NCBI RefSeq assembly: GCF_003605405.2
Contig: NZ_QYTW02000003.1
Span: forward strand, 186,001 to 250,000
Length of the DNA: 64,000 nt
From: Siminovitchia terrae
GTDB taxonomy: Bacteria; Bacillota; Bacilli; Bacillales; Bacillaceae_C
Reading direction: 5' to 3'
The notes beneath the pieces are model-generated. The model saw nothing but the letters and a program-made list of their open reading frames with translations. It made no database searches and had not been told where the DNA came from. Made by a program: the position numbers and the translations under genes. This document shows positions 45,209-53,036 of this stretch, piece by piece (the first letter of the stretch is position 1; every line of letters starts with the position of its first letter).

Positions 45209-45225
45209 TTAAGACTTGGTACTAA
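45209..45225 (-). promoter_or_regulatory. FapR operator
   Basis: The 17-base site TTAGTACCAAGTCTTAA fits the known FapR box TTAGTACCTRNTACTAA, with the left half perfect and the right half slightly degenerate. It begins four bases downstream of the -10 box of the fapR promoter, where bound repressor would block initiation. Confidence 0.85.
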
Positions 45226-45229
45226 TAGT

Positions 45230-45258
45230 AGTATATAAAATGCTCTGCCAGCTTGCAA
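45230..45258 (-). promoter_or_regulatory. SigA promoter of the fapR operon
   Basis: TTGCAA and TATACT are separated by 17 bases on the minus strand, immediately upstream of the FapR operator and just after the recG stop. Confidence 0.8.
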
Positions 45259-45282
45259 CTATTAAATCGGCAGCTATACTAC

Positions 45283-47331
45283 TTAGTCAAGTTTTTCTTC
45301 GGACAGAGCTCCCGACTCTTCCAAATGGTTTCTTAACGAGGAAAATTGCTCATCTTTCCAAAAAGACTCGGATTTTATCAGCTCCACCGCATCATTTCTT
45401 GCGATCTCTAAGACACGGTAATCGTGAACCATATCAGCCACTTTAAATTCCGGAAGACCGCTTTGTTTTTTTCCAAAAAAATCACCCGGGCCCCTCAATT
45501 CCAGATCACGCTCACTTAAAACAAATCCGTCATTTGTTTCAGTCATGATCTGCATTCTTTCTTTCCCAATTTCCGTTTTCGGATCCGCAAGCAAGATACA
45601 ATAAGATTGGCTACTTCCCCTTCCAACCCGGCCACGCAGTTGATGAAGCTGAGCCAATCCGAATCTTTCCGCATCATAAATCATCATAAACGTCGCGTTC
45701 GGCACATTCACTCCAACTTCCACTACAGTTGTAGACACGAGCAGCTGAATCTCATTTTTGCTGAATGCTTTCATGACATCATCTTTTTCGGCTGCAGGCA
45801 GACGACCATGCATCAGGCCTGTCTTAAAACGGCCTTTGAAATGATTGGACAGCATATCATAAACATCAATGGCATTTTGGACATCCAGTTTGTCGCTCTC
45901 CTCAATTAATGGACAGATGACGTAGGCCTGCCTTCCTTCACGAAGTTCTTTCTCCATGAAATCTAATACCCGATCCAGCATGTCATGCTTGGCCCAATAC
46001 GTTTCAATCGGCTTTCTTCCTTTTGGAAGCTCGTCAATAATTGAAACATCCATTTCCCCGAACACTGTAATAGCTAATGTCCGAGGAATAGGCGTGGCTG
46101 TCATGAACAAGACATCCGGGCTTTCTCCCTTCTCCTTTAAGACTCGGCGCTGCTCCACGCCAAAGCGGTGCTGCTCATCCGTAATAACAAGGCCAAGATG
46201 ATGGAAGTCTACATCTTCCTGTATCAAGGAGTGAGTACCGATCATGATATCTATTTCACCGTCCCGAAGACGATTTAATATGTCTTCTCTCTTTTTCCCT
46301 TTTACAGAGCTTGTCAGAAGTTCAATCGATAAATCCGTATGGGAAAAAATATTTTGAAGCGACTCCACATGCTGTTCTGCCAATATCTCAGTCGGCACCA
46401 TGAGGGCCCCCTGGTAACCAGCAGTTACACTGGCAAAGAGCGCCACGGCGGCAACAACTGTTTTACCTGAACCGACATCTCCCTGGAGCAGCCGGTTCAT
46501 TTTATAAGGGGATTTCAGATCAAAACAAATTTCATTCACTGCTTTTTTCTGAGCATTCGTAAGGGAGAAAGGAAGGGAAGATAGAAAGGTTTTCAGTTTG
46601 TGAATGTCGTAGTTTTGCCCGACACCCCGGGTACCTTCTCTCCTCTTCCTGCGAAGAGCTTGCATTTTCAGTTGGAATAAAAGAAATTCCTCGTACACGA
46701 AACGTCTGCGCCCCTGTTTCATTTCGGTTCCCGATTCCGGGAAATGCATAAACTTCAATGCATCAGCAATGCCAGCTAGCTTGTATTTTTCCAAAAAAGA
46801 TGTAGGAAGGGGTTCCTCAATGTAGCCGTTGAAAGTTTCAAACCCCTCTTTAATAAAGCGGCGCAAAGCTTTCACCGTTAATTGGCCTTTTACAGCATAT
46901 ACCGGCTGAAAATCCTGAACTCCTTCATGGGGGCCGAGCACTACCTCATTGCAAGTGATGGTTTGGCGGTGTTTATCCCATTTCCCGGTAACAGTGATCG
47001 TACTTTGCAGCTGCAGCTTCCCTTTCAGGTAGCCGCGATTAAACATGACCGCTTTCACTAAATATCTTCCAACAAGCAGACGTACAGTCAGCCGATTACG
47101 TTTCCTTCCATAATAGACAAGGGAAGGTTCACTATGAACCTTCCCTTCAATCGTAATGCGCTCATCATGTTCTACCTCGGACAGATCACGCAGCCTCATG
47201 TCATCATATCGATAAGGAAGATAGTACAGTAAATCGCGGATTGTATGAATACCCAGGTCTGCTAGCTGAGCGGCGGTCTCATCGCCTATTCCTTTTAAAA
47301 CTGTCACATCTTGATCCAATGGATTATTCAT
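45283..47331 (-). CDS. recG: ATP-dependent DNA helicase RecG
   Basis: 682 residues, the B. subtilis length. N-terminal wedge domain (VLKGIGDETAAQLADLGI, KVHSEPSLVYYGRKRNRLTV), Walker A LQGDVGSGKTVVAAVALFA, Walker B LVITDEQHRFGVEQR and the C-terminal QxxGRxGR-type HQLRGRVGRGSSQSYC. It remodels stalled forks and Holliday junctions. Start at MNNPLDQDV; a TTG three codons upstream has better spacing to AGGAGG. The longer open frame upstream overlaps fakA and is not RecG. sdaAB-sdaAA, expected before recG, are absent. Confidence 0.96.
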   Translation of the reverse strand: MNNPLDQDVTVLKGIGDETAAQLADLGIHTIRDLLYYLPYRYDDMRLRDLSEVEHDERITIEGKVHSEPSLVYYGRKRNRLTVRLLVGRYLVKAVMFNRGYLKGKLQLQSTITVTGKWDKHRQTITCNEVVLGPHEGVQDFQPVYAVKGQLTVKALRRFIKEGFETFNGYIEEPLPTSFLEKYKLAGIADALKFMHFPESGTEMKQGRRRFVYEEFLLFQLKMQALRRKRREGTRGVGQNYDIHKLKTFLSSLPFSLTNAQKKAVNEICFDLKSPYKMNRLLQGDVGSGKTVVAAVALFASVTAGYQGALMVPTEILAEQHVESLQNIFSHTDLSIELLTSSVKGKKREDILNRLRDGEIDIMIGTHSLIQEDVDFHHLGLVITDEQHRFGVEQRRVLKEKGESPDVLFMTATPIPRTLAITVFGEMDVSIIDELPKGRKPIETYWAKHDMLDRVLDFMEKELREGRQAYVICPLIEESDKLDVQNAIDVYDMLSNHFKGRFKTGLMHGRLPAAEKDDVMKAFSKNEIQLLVSTTVVEVGVNVPNATFMMIYDAERFGLAQLHQLRGRVGRGSSQSYCILLADPKTEIGKERMQIMTETNDGFVLSERDLELRGPGDFFGKKQSGLPEFKVADMVHDYRVLEIARNDAVELIKSESFWKDEQFSSLRNHLEESGALSEEKLD

Positions 47332-47362
47332 GATCTGCAAACTGCCCTCCTCAATCAGTAAT

Positions 47363-49021
47363 TTATTCAACAGAAAAAATGTAGGTATATACCGGCTGCC
47401 CTCCATCATGAACTTCCACTTCAACGTCTTGAAAATTTTGATGAACAAACTCGACGAGCTGATCCAGCTCAGACTTGTCCGCATCCTCGCCATAAAGAAT
47501 CGACAAAATTTCCGAGTCTTCATCAATCATTTCGTTCAGCAGGTTTTTAGCAGTATCCAATAGCTGGGGGCCAGACGTTACAATTTTGCCATCTGCTATT
47601 CCCATATAATCATCTTTAGAGATTTTTACCCCATCAATGGTGGTATCTCTCACTGCATAGGTAACCTGCCCCGTTTTTACATCCTCCATTGCTTCCGTCA
47701 TACCGTGTTGATTATTTTCAAGTGAAGCGGTCGGATTAAAAGCAAGAATCGCTGCCATTCCCTGAGGCAGTGTCTTTGATGTAACAACGACAACATTCTC
47801 TTCCGCAATTTCAGCAGCCTGCTCGGCAGCCATAATGATATTTTTATTATTTGGCAGGATAATGATGTTTTTTGCATTTACCGATTTTACAGCTTCTACG
47901 ATATCTTCGGTGCTTGGGTTCATCGTTTGACCGCCTTCAATAACAGCAGAAGCTCCAATGCTTTTAAGCAGTTTCTTGATGCCTTCTCCCATGGAAACGG
48001 TAATAATGGCATACTCTTGTTTTTCCTTCACAGGAGCTTGTCCCGCCGGATTTTCTTTCGTGAGGGCGCTATGTTGTTCCCTCATGTTTTCAATCTTCAT
48101 GTGGATCAAAGGGCCGTATTGCTGTCCGTACGATAACACCTCGCCGGGACGTTCCGAATGAATATGGACTTTCGCCACATCATCATCTGAAATCACAAGA
48201 AGGGAATCACCGAACTGGCTAAGGTCCGAGCGGAATTCATCTTCATCATAAGGCCGTTTGCCATCTTCCAGCCGCACCATGAACTCGGTGCAATACCCGA
48301 ATTCAATATCTTCTGTATCCATAAAGCCGTGTACACTTTGATGATGCTGTGCGTTGACCAGCTCTTCCATTGATGGGACGGCCGGCCCTGGTCCGGGAAG
48401 TTCCTTCCCTGTAAGGGATGATAAAAAGCCTTCATAAACGAATACAAGTCCTTGGCCGCCGCTGTCTACGACTCCAACTTCTTTCAGTACTGGCAGAAGG
48501 TCCTGCGTTCGTTCCAGCGACTTTTTTGCCTCTTCTAATGTTCTTTCCATGATTTCTATGAGATCATCCGTTTTTCCAGCAGCATGAACAGCTTTATTCG
48601 CAGCATCCTTGGCCACTGTTAATATGGTACCTTCGACAGGTTTCATGACCGCTTTGTAGGCAGTTTCCATGCCAGCTTTCAATGCATGGGCAAATTCCAC
48701 TCCTGTGATGGTTGACTTATGCTCTATATCTTTAGAAAATCCCCTGAAAAGCTGGGACAGAATGACACCCGAATTCCCCCGGGCCCCCATCAGCAGACCT
48801 TTGGCAAAGGATGCACCAACCTTTCCTATATGGTCCTGCTTATTCGCCTGGGCCTCTTTTGAACCGGAAGTGATGGATAACTTCATATTCGTACCCGTAT
48901 CACCGTCCGGTACGGGAAAAACATTTAGAGCATCAACGATTTCAGCATTTGCTGACAAATGATTCGCCCCGCTTAAAATCATTTCAGCAAAGCGGTTCCC
49001 ATCCAAAGATGTTATCGACAC
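47363..49021 (-). CDS. fakA: Fatty acid kinase catalytic subunit FakA (YloV)
   Basis: 552 residues: an N-terminal DhaL-type kinase domain (about 1-200, with NVFPVPDGDTGTNMKLSITS and MGARGNSGVILSQLFRGF), a middle domain, and a C-terminal DegV-like part (NIIILPNNKNIIMAAEQAAE). FakA phosphorylates fatty acids presented by FakB proteins, feeding PlsX/PlsY downstream. It follows yloU by 16 bases. No fakB is in the window. Confidence 0.94.
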   Translation of the reverse strand: MSITSLDGNRFAEMILSGANHLSANAEIVDALNVFPVPDGDTGTNMKLSITSGSKEAQANKQDHIGKVGASFAKGLLMGARGNSGVILSQLFRGFSKDIEHKSTITGVEFAHALKAGMETAYKAVMKPVEGTILTVAKDAANKAVHAAGKTDDLIEIMERTLEEAKKSLERTQDLLPVLKEVGVVDSGGQGLVFVYEGFLSSLTGKELPGPGPAVPSMEELVNAQHHQSVHGFMDTEDIEFGYCTEFMVRLEDGKRPYDEDEFRSDLSQFGDSLLVISDDDVAKVHIHSERPGEVLSYGQQYGPLIHMKIENMREQHSALTKENPAGQAPVKEKQEYAIITVSMGEGIKKLLKSIGASAVIEGGQTMNPSTEDIVEAVKSVNAKNIIILPNNKNIIMAAEQAAEIAEENVVVVTSKTLPQGMAAILAFNPTASLENNQHGMTEAMEDVKTGQVTYAVRDTTIDGVKISKDDYMGIADGKIVTSGPQLLDTAKNLLNEMIDEDSEILSILYGEDADKSELDQLVEFVHQNFQDVEVEVHDGGQPVYTYIFSVE

Positions 49022-49037
49022 AAACTTTTCCTCCTCA

Positions 49038-49400
49038 TTACGGATTCGTCACACGAACCCCCTGAACATAAATATTGACTGTATCGGCAGACATTCCGAT
49101 AGTTTTTTTCAAAGTATATTTGACTTTTGATTGTACATTAAAGGCCACTTCAGAAATTTTCGTTCCGTAGCTCACAATAATGTACATATCAATATGCAGT
49201 GCATCTTCTTCCTGACGAATGACAACTCCTCTGGAGAAGTTTTCTTTTCTAAGAATTTCGGTCAAGCCGTCACGAATCTGGTTTTTAGAAGCCATCCCGA
49301 CGATACCGTAACAATCGATGGCAGCTCCGCCGGCAATCGTAGCAATCACTTCATTGGAAATATCAATTTGGCCAAATTTTGTTTTCATTTCAATGGACAC
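49038..49400 (-). CDS. yloU: Asp23/Gls24 family envelope stress protein YloU
   Basis: 120 residues: KFGQIDISNEVIATIAGGAA at the start, a central VIRQEEDALHIDMYIIVSYG, and a C-terminal VNIYVQGVRVTNP, all typical of Asp23 proteins. Its position before fakA is conserved across Bacillaceae. Asp23 proteins act at the envelope in staphylococci; the role here is not defined. GTG start with GGGGGG seven bases upstream. Confidence 0.93.
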   Translation of the reverse strand: MSIEMKTKFGQIDISNEVIATIAGGAAIDCYGIVGMASKNQIRDGLTEILRKENFSRGVVIRQEEDALHIDMYIIVSYGTKISEVAFNVQSKVKYTLKKTIGMSADTVNIYVQGVRVTNP

Positions 49401-49500
49401 AAAATATCCCCCCTATTTTAATGATCACGTACCTTTTTGTTCCTTTTAGTGCGTGTTCAAAGAGCAAAACTCAGAAGCAAGAAGGTCGTGCAGCAAAGTT

Positions 49501-49632
49501 TCAAGCAGCTGACTTCCAGCGGTTATGGTGACTTTCAGTGCCCCACTGGACGTGGGTGTTTTTAGGGAAGTTCTCCCTGTTAAATACATGAGTAACACAG
49601 AAATAAGCCAACGAAAAGATGGCGTTTATCAT
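49501..49632 (-). CDS. Mini-ORF of 43 codons overlapping the previous one
   Basis: Starts within the ATGA overlap and reads MINAIFSLAYFCVTHVFNRE followed by a hydrophilic, His- and Asn-rich tail ending in KSAA. A short hydrophobic N-terminus is followed by polar residues. No independent ribosome site, so it would depend on coupling. No family recognised. Confidence 0.2.
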   Translation of the reverse strand: MINAIFSLAYFCVTHVFNRENFPKNTHVQWGTESHHNRWKSAA

Positions 49633-49824
49633 TTAGTGACTTTATCAAATGCGCCTTGGCGTATTTGCGCCCAGATTTTATCGAGCTCCTCTCGATAAAT
49701 TTCCTCTGAAAATCTGTGGCATCCGCCGGAGGCTTTAACTTTATTCAGCCGGGGTTTGTACCCCCACTGAATGGAGTACCAATATCCATTCATCTCACCA
49801 CTTGCAGAAGTGGGAGACTTCTGC
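49563..49824. other. Hairpin-dense structured segment in the yloU-rpmB gap
   Basis: At least five good stems follow each other: AGGGA/TCCCT (49564), TTTATCGAG/CTCGATAAA (49677) nested in CAGATTTT/AAAATCTG (49672-49716), ATTCAG-GGGG/CCCC-CTGAAT (49743), TGAATGGA/TCCATTCA (49768) and GCAGAAG/CTTCTGC (49804). The rest of the 680-base gap shows only the rpmB promoter. The look is of a mobile-element end, a MITE, or a structured RNA. Confidence 0.55.
49629..49793 (-). CDS. Mini-ORF of 54 codons in the structured segment
   Basis: Begins MNGYWYSIQWGYKPRLNKVK and ends EELDKIWAQIRQGAFDKVTK. The second half has charged, helical, protein-like composition. GGTGAG lies only two bases before the ATG, so the ribosome site is poor. 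Its stop overlaps the next mini-ORF by four bases. I do not recognise it; it may be a chance frame in a repeat. Confidence 0.25.
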   Translation of the reverse strand: MNGYWYSIQWGYKPRLNKVKASGGCHRFSEEIYREELDKIWAQIRQGAFDKVTK

Positions 49825-49969
49825 TGAATGAAGTTAAATATCCATTTTTGTGCTAGAGCTATGATTATATTACTATAACGGGTTCCATTTTAAAAGCGGA
49901 AACACAGAGGCAATTTTCAAGCCGGTAGCTGCTGTCAAGGAAAGAGGCATGACAGAGTTGAATGATTTG

Positions 49970-49998
49970 TTGCATTGCGGGCCTTTCTATGATAAATT
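49970..49998 (+). promoter_or_regulatory. Candidate rpmB promoter
   Basis: TTGCAT and TAAATT are separated by 17 bases on the plus strand, about 80 bases upstream of rpmB. The boxes match about five and four of six positions, so moderate. Confidence 0.4.
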
Positions 49999-50080
49999 AT
50001 TAAAGTATCTTTTCATAAAAAAGGATGAAATAATCATTCGATTATTTATGGTAATGCCAGTGACAGGAGGGGAATCATCA

Positions 50081-50269
50081 ATGCCTAAAAAATGTGTTAT
50101 TACAGGACGTAAAACAAGCACAGGCAACAAACGTTCACACGCAATGAATGCCAATAGACGCACTTGGGGTGCAAACCTTCAAAAAGTACGCATTTTGGTC
50201 GATGGAAAACCAAAGCGTGTATGGGTTTCAGCTCGCGCTCTTAAATCAGGTAAAGTCGAAAGAGTATAA
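50081..50269 (+). CDS. rpmB: 50S ribosomal protein L28
   Basis: 62 residues, starting [20 protein letters not shown] and ending [12 protein letters not shown], a full-length L28. It is the only plus-strand gene in the window, as in B. subtilis where rpmB is also inverted. AGGAGGGG stands eight bases before the ATG. The frame is open for 44 further codons upstream, but these are not L28-like. It ends at the terminator shared with spoVM. Confidence 0.98.
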   Translation: MPKKCVITGRKTSTGNKRSHAMNANRRTWGANLQKVRILVDGKPKRVWVSARALKSGKVERV

Positions 50270-50284
50270 TACAAAAGTGTAAAC

Positions 50285-50395
50285 CATTCAGCCTTAGGCG
50301 ACAATCAAGACGAATTGTGAGCAGGTACTTAATCACTTTATGTGAAGCATCCCTATTGCTTGCATGATCCTTGTGCTGGCCTGAAGCTGAACGGA
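50285..50395 (+). repeat. Degenerate type 1 dispersed repeat
   Basis: AGCCTTAGGCGACAATCAAG and GCAGGTACTT correspond to the 23450 copy; the far end reads CTTGTGCTGGCCTGAAGCTG, the returning arm. It directly follows rpmB. Confidence 0.5.
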
Positions 50396-50426
50396 ACTGT
50401 CAAAAAGAAACCTAAGTTTAGAACAC

Positions 50427-50459
50427 AAAAGAGGCACCTTCAGAACAGGTGCCTCTTTT
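50427..50459. terminator. Bidirectional terminator between rpmB and spoVM
   Basis: AAAAGAGGCACC and GGTGCCTCTTTT form a perfect 12-base stem with a nine-base loop and T-runs on both strands. It lies between convergent rpmB and spoVM and can serve both. Confidence 0.9.
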
Positions 50460-50506
50460 CCTTTCCAAACTTATTTGCAAGAAAAATATAGCATTCAGCC
50501 TAACTT

Positions 50507-50619
50507 ACATCCAGCTTCAGCGCCTATCGACTAGCAGACTTCGTGCCGTGTTTCTTTTATCTCGTCGCAGGTACTCCAGTCTGTACGTGTACGCCGATGA
50601 ACAGGCGCTCACGCTTTTA
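50507..50619 (-). repeat. Type 2 dispersed repeat, inverse orientation
   Basis: Read on the minus strand it has AAAAGCGTGAGCGCCTG, ACGTACAGACTGGA, GACGAGATAAAAGAAA and ends GGCGCTGAAGCTGGATGT. The middle matches the head of the 21026 repeat. It starts two bases after the spoVM stop codon. Confidence 0.6.
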
Positions 50620-50621
50620 AA

Positions 50622-50702
50622 TTAATCTTTCTTAAACGTTCCTAGCATTGCCCTCACAATTCCCCCTAAAAACCTCGGAAGCTTGATTGTATAGAACTTC
50701 AT
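50622..50702 (-). CDS. spoVM: Stage V sporulation protein M
   Basis: A 26-residue peptide starting MKFYTIKLPRFLGG and ending GTFKKD, nearly identical to B. subtilis SpoVM. SpoVM is an amphipathic helix that senses the convex forespore membrane, anchors SpoIVA and inhibits FtsH; it is essential for coat and cortex formation. Pro-9 and the C-terminal basic residues needed for function are present. GGAGGG stands seven bases upstream. It lies between thiN and rpmB, as in B. subtilis. Strong evidence that the organism makes endospores. Confidence 0.97.
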   Translation of the reverse strand: MKFYTIKLPRFLGGIVRAMLGTFKKD

Positions 50703-50805
50703 ACAGGTTCCCTCCTCATAACTATCAAGAAACTGACATTTTCTCACTCATATCATATTCATGATCTATACATAAGTACACATGCCCGATTCATTCAAAC
50801 CAATA

Positions 50806-51480
50806 TTAATCCTTGCTTCTTATCATCATAAGTATGCCTTTTTCGAATGAAAAATGACCAGTTTCCTGAATAAGTTCATTGCTGATGCATAAGGAGGAAC
50901 CGACTGGAACGTAATGATGATTGAGGGGATATTTGAATCCTTCCAATGTCACTCCGGATACGTCTGAAAAAACCGGTATGAAGGAGACAAACTTCTTCCT
51001 ATCCTGTTTTATTTCATAACTGCCCGGCAAATACACCGAAAGATTGTTTTGAACATCAATCATTTCAAAATGGATATCAGGATGAACCTGCTTGAATTTA
51101 GCCAACATCAACGCATTAGCCATGAAATGATCAAGACGGCCTCCTGTTCCTCCGAAAACTTTCACAGTAGATGCGTTCATTTCCAATGCCCACATGATGG
51201 CTAATTCCATATCCGTCTCATCTTTCTCCGGCTTAAACCGTCGTAGTGACGCTACTTCACGTTCAATCTTTTCCCATTCTTCTTGACTAATCGAGTCAAA
51301 ATCGCCAACAGCCAAATCCAGATAGAGACCCGCACGCATAATCGTTTGGACTCCCCTGTCAACACCAATCCATACGATGTTTTCATTTTTGTTTTCCGAT
51401 AAATCCGGAATTAATGGTTCCGGTCCTCCGGCAACGATATGAATTGTTTTTTTCAATTGACCCGCACTGCCCGTCATCAT
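50806..51480 (-). CDS. thiN: Thiamine pyrophosphokinase
   Basis: 224 residues. [53 protein letters not shown] and [18 protein letters not shown] are the catalytic-core motifs. It makes thiamine diphosphate from thiamine. The start overlaps the rpe stop by four bases, with tandem ATGs; the first few residues are unlike the family and the true start may lie slightly inside. About 100 bases separate it from spoVM. Confidence 0.94.
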   Translation of the reverse strand: MMTGSAGQLKKTIHIVAGGPEPLIPDLSENKNENIVWIGVDRGVQTIMRAGLYLDLAVGDFDSISQEEWEKIEREVASLRRFKPEKDETDMELAIMWALEMNASTVKVFGGTGGRLDHFMANALMLAKFKQVHPDIHFEMIDVQNNLSVYLPGSYEIKQDRKKFVSFIPVFSDVSGVTLEGFKYPLNHHYVPVGSSLCISNELIQETGHFSFEKGILMMIRSKD

Positions 51481-52130
51481 TGTCCCAGTTGCTTTCGAAT
51501 GTCTGCTATCGCTTTTTTTCGATCAGTCTGATTAAAGATGAAAGAACCGGCAACAAATACATTCGCACCTGCTTCCTGACACAAACGGGCAGTTTCGGAA
51601 TTGATTCCTCCATCCACTTCGATTTCCAAATCCAGTCCTTTCTCATCCGCCATCTTTTTAATTTCTGTTATTTTAGGAAGGACTGATTCAATAAATGACT
51701 GTCCACCAAAACCCGGGTTGACCGTCATTAATAAAACCATGTCGATGTCTTCCAAAACATATTTGATGGATTCGGCTGGAGTGGCTGGATTCAATACAAC
51801 CCCCGGCTTGACACCGTGTTTTCGTATCTCTTGGAGCGTCCGATGAAGATGCGGATCGGCTTCAACATGGATTGTTAAATAATCCGCTCCTGCTTTGGCA
51901 AAGTCTGCTATATACTGATGGGGATTGTCTATCATCAAATGAACATCAAGCGGCAGATCCGTCACAGATTTGATGGCAGCAACAGTACCGGGCCCCATCG
52001 TGATGTTTGGAACAAAATGTCCATCCATGACATCAATATGAATATAATCCGCTCCCGCCGCTGCCACTTCCTTTATTTCTTCCCCTAGTTTCAAAAAATC
52101 TGCTGCTAGAATCGATGGTGCTATCTTCAT
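51477..52130 (-). CDS. rpe: Ribulose-phosphate 3-epimerase
   Basis: 217 residues, TIM barrel: [37 protein letters not shown] with metal-binding His-Asp, [17 protein letters not shown], and the second Asp in [14 protein letters not shown]. It interconverts ribulose- and xylulose-5-phosphate in the pentose phosphate path. It follows rsgA by two bases and overlaps thiN. Confidence 0.97.
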   Translation of the reverse strand: MKIAPSILAADFLKLGEEIKEVAAAGADYIHIDVMDGHFVPNITMGPGTVAAIKSVTDLPLDVHLMIDNPHQYIADFAKAGADYLTIHVEADPHLHRTLQEIRKHGVKPGVVLNPATPAESIKYVLEDIDMVLLMTVNPGFGGQSFIESVLPKITEIKKMADEKGLDLEIEVDGGINSETARLCQEAGANVFVAGSFIFNQTDRKKAIADIRKQLGQ

Positions 52131-52132
52131 CG

Positions 52133-53014
52133 TTAATACCTCGGCTTTCTATTCTTTATTTCATAATAAAAGTCCTGATAATGATCATAGCGATATTGGC
52201 GAATTTCTCCTGATTCGACTGCCAGCTTCACCATACAACCCGGTTCATTTATATGCAGACAACCCCGAAATTTACAATTTTCTCCGTATTGTTGTATTTC
52301 CGGAAATGAAAACGGCAAATCGGCTGCTTCCATCTCTGGAAACTCCAATGAACTAAATCCCGGGGTATCGGCCACGAGGCCTCCCCCTATTTGAAGAAGC
52401 TCAACATGGCGCGTCGTATGCTTACCTCTGCCAAGATGATCGGAAATGTCCGCTGTCTTTATTTCCAATGAAGGATGCAGCGAGTTGAGCAGAGAAGATT
52501 TTCCGACACCTGATTGTCCAGCCAACACGCTGATTTTCCCATTAATTAATGGGTCTAACTGTTTCAGCCCATCTCCGGTCACCGCCGACAACTGAAAAAC
52601 CTCATAGCCGATCGACCGGTACCCATCAATGTACCAGTCGATCTTTTCCTTCTCCTCCTTAGATAGCAAATCCATCTTAGTAATGCAAATGACAGGAGTA
52701 ATGTCATTCGCTTCAATGACTGCTAAAAAACGGTCCAGAAGCAGCGAACTAAAATCCGGCCGAGCTGCGGAAAAAACCAATATCGCCTGATCGATGTTGG
52801 CGATCGGGGGACGGATGAGTTCATTTTTTCTCGGCTTCACTTCCATGATGTATCCATCCGTTTCATTTTCAGATTGAAAAACGACATAATCCCCGACAAG
52901 AGGAGTCACATTTTTTTTTCGGAAAACTCCTCTTCCACGACATTGAATAATACTCTCACCAGAAAGCACATAGTAAAATCCGCTCAATGCTTTAATAATC
53001 TTTCCTTCTGACAT
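52133..53014 (-). CDS. rsgA: Ribosome small subunit GTPase RsgA (CpgA/YloQ)
   Basis: 293 residues, a circularly permuted GTPase. N-terminal OB domain ([16 protein letters not shown]), G4 [13 protein letters not shown]1 [21 protein letters not shown]3 [13 protein letters not shown], and a C-terminal zinc knuckle with Cys-Cys-His-Cys ([14 protein letters not shown]). It acts in 30S maturation and is a target of PrkC in B. subtilis. Start at MSEGKIIK, after AAGGAAGG; earlier codons overlap the prkC end region. Confidence 0.96.
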   Translation of the reverse strand: MSEGKIIKALSGFYYVLSGESIIQCRGRGVFRKKNVTPLVGDYVVFQSENETDGYIMEVKPRKNELIRPPIANIDQAILVFSAARPDFSSLLLDRFLAVIEANDITPVICITKMDLLSKEEKEKIDWYIDGYRSIGYEVFQLSAVTGDGLKQLDPLINGKISVLAGQSGVGKSSLLNSLHPSLEIKTADISDHLGRGKHTTRHVELLQIGGGLVADTPGFSSLEFPEMEAADLPFSFPEIQQYGENCKFRGCLHINEPGCMVKLAVESGEIRQYRYDHYQDFYYEIKNRKPRY

Positions 53015-53036
53015 GGCATCCTTCCTTTCTAAATGA

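Noticed and set aside
47332-47526. N-terminal extension of recG by 65 codons
   Set aside because: It overlaps the end of fakA in another frame, is basic and unlike RecG, and the internal start gives exactly the usual 682 residues.
49949-50080. N-terminal extension of rpmB by 44 codons
   Set aside because: The L28 start MPKKCVITG has a strong ribosome site; the upstream codons contain the likely promoter and are unlike L28.
50703-50800. Possible SigE promoter for spoVM
   Set aside because: GGCATGTG and CATGAATA resemble SigE boxes only loosely and the spacing is off; sporulation control is expected but not shown by this match.
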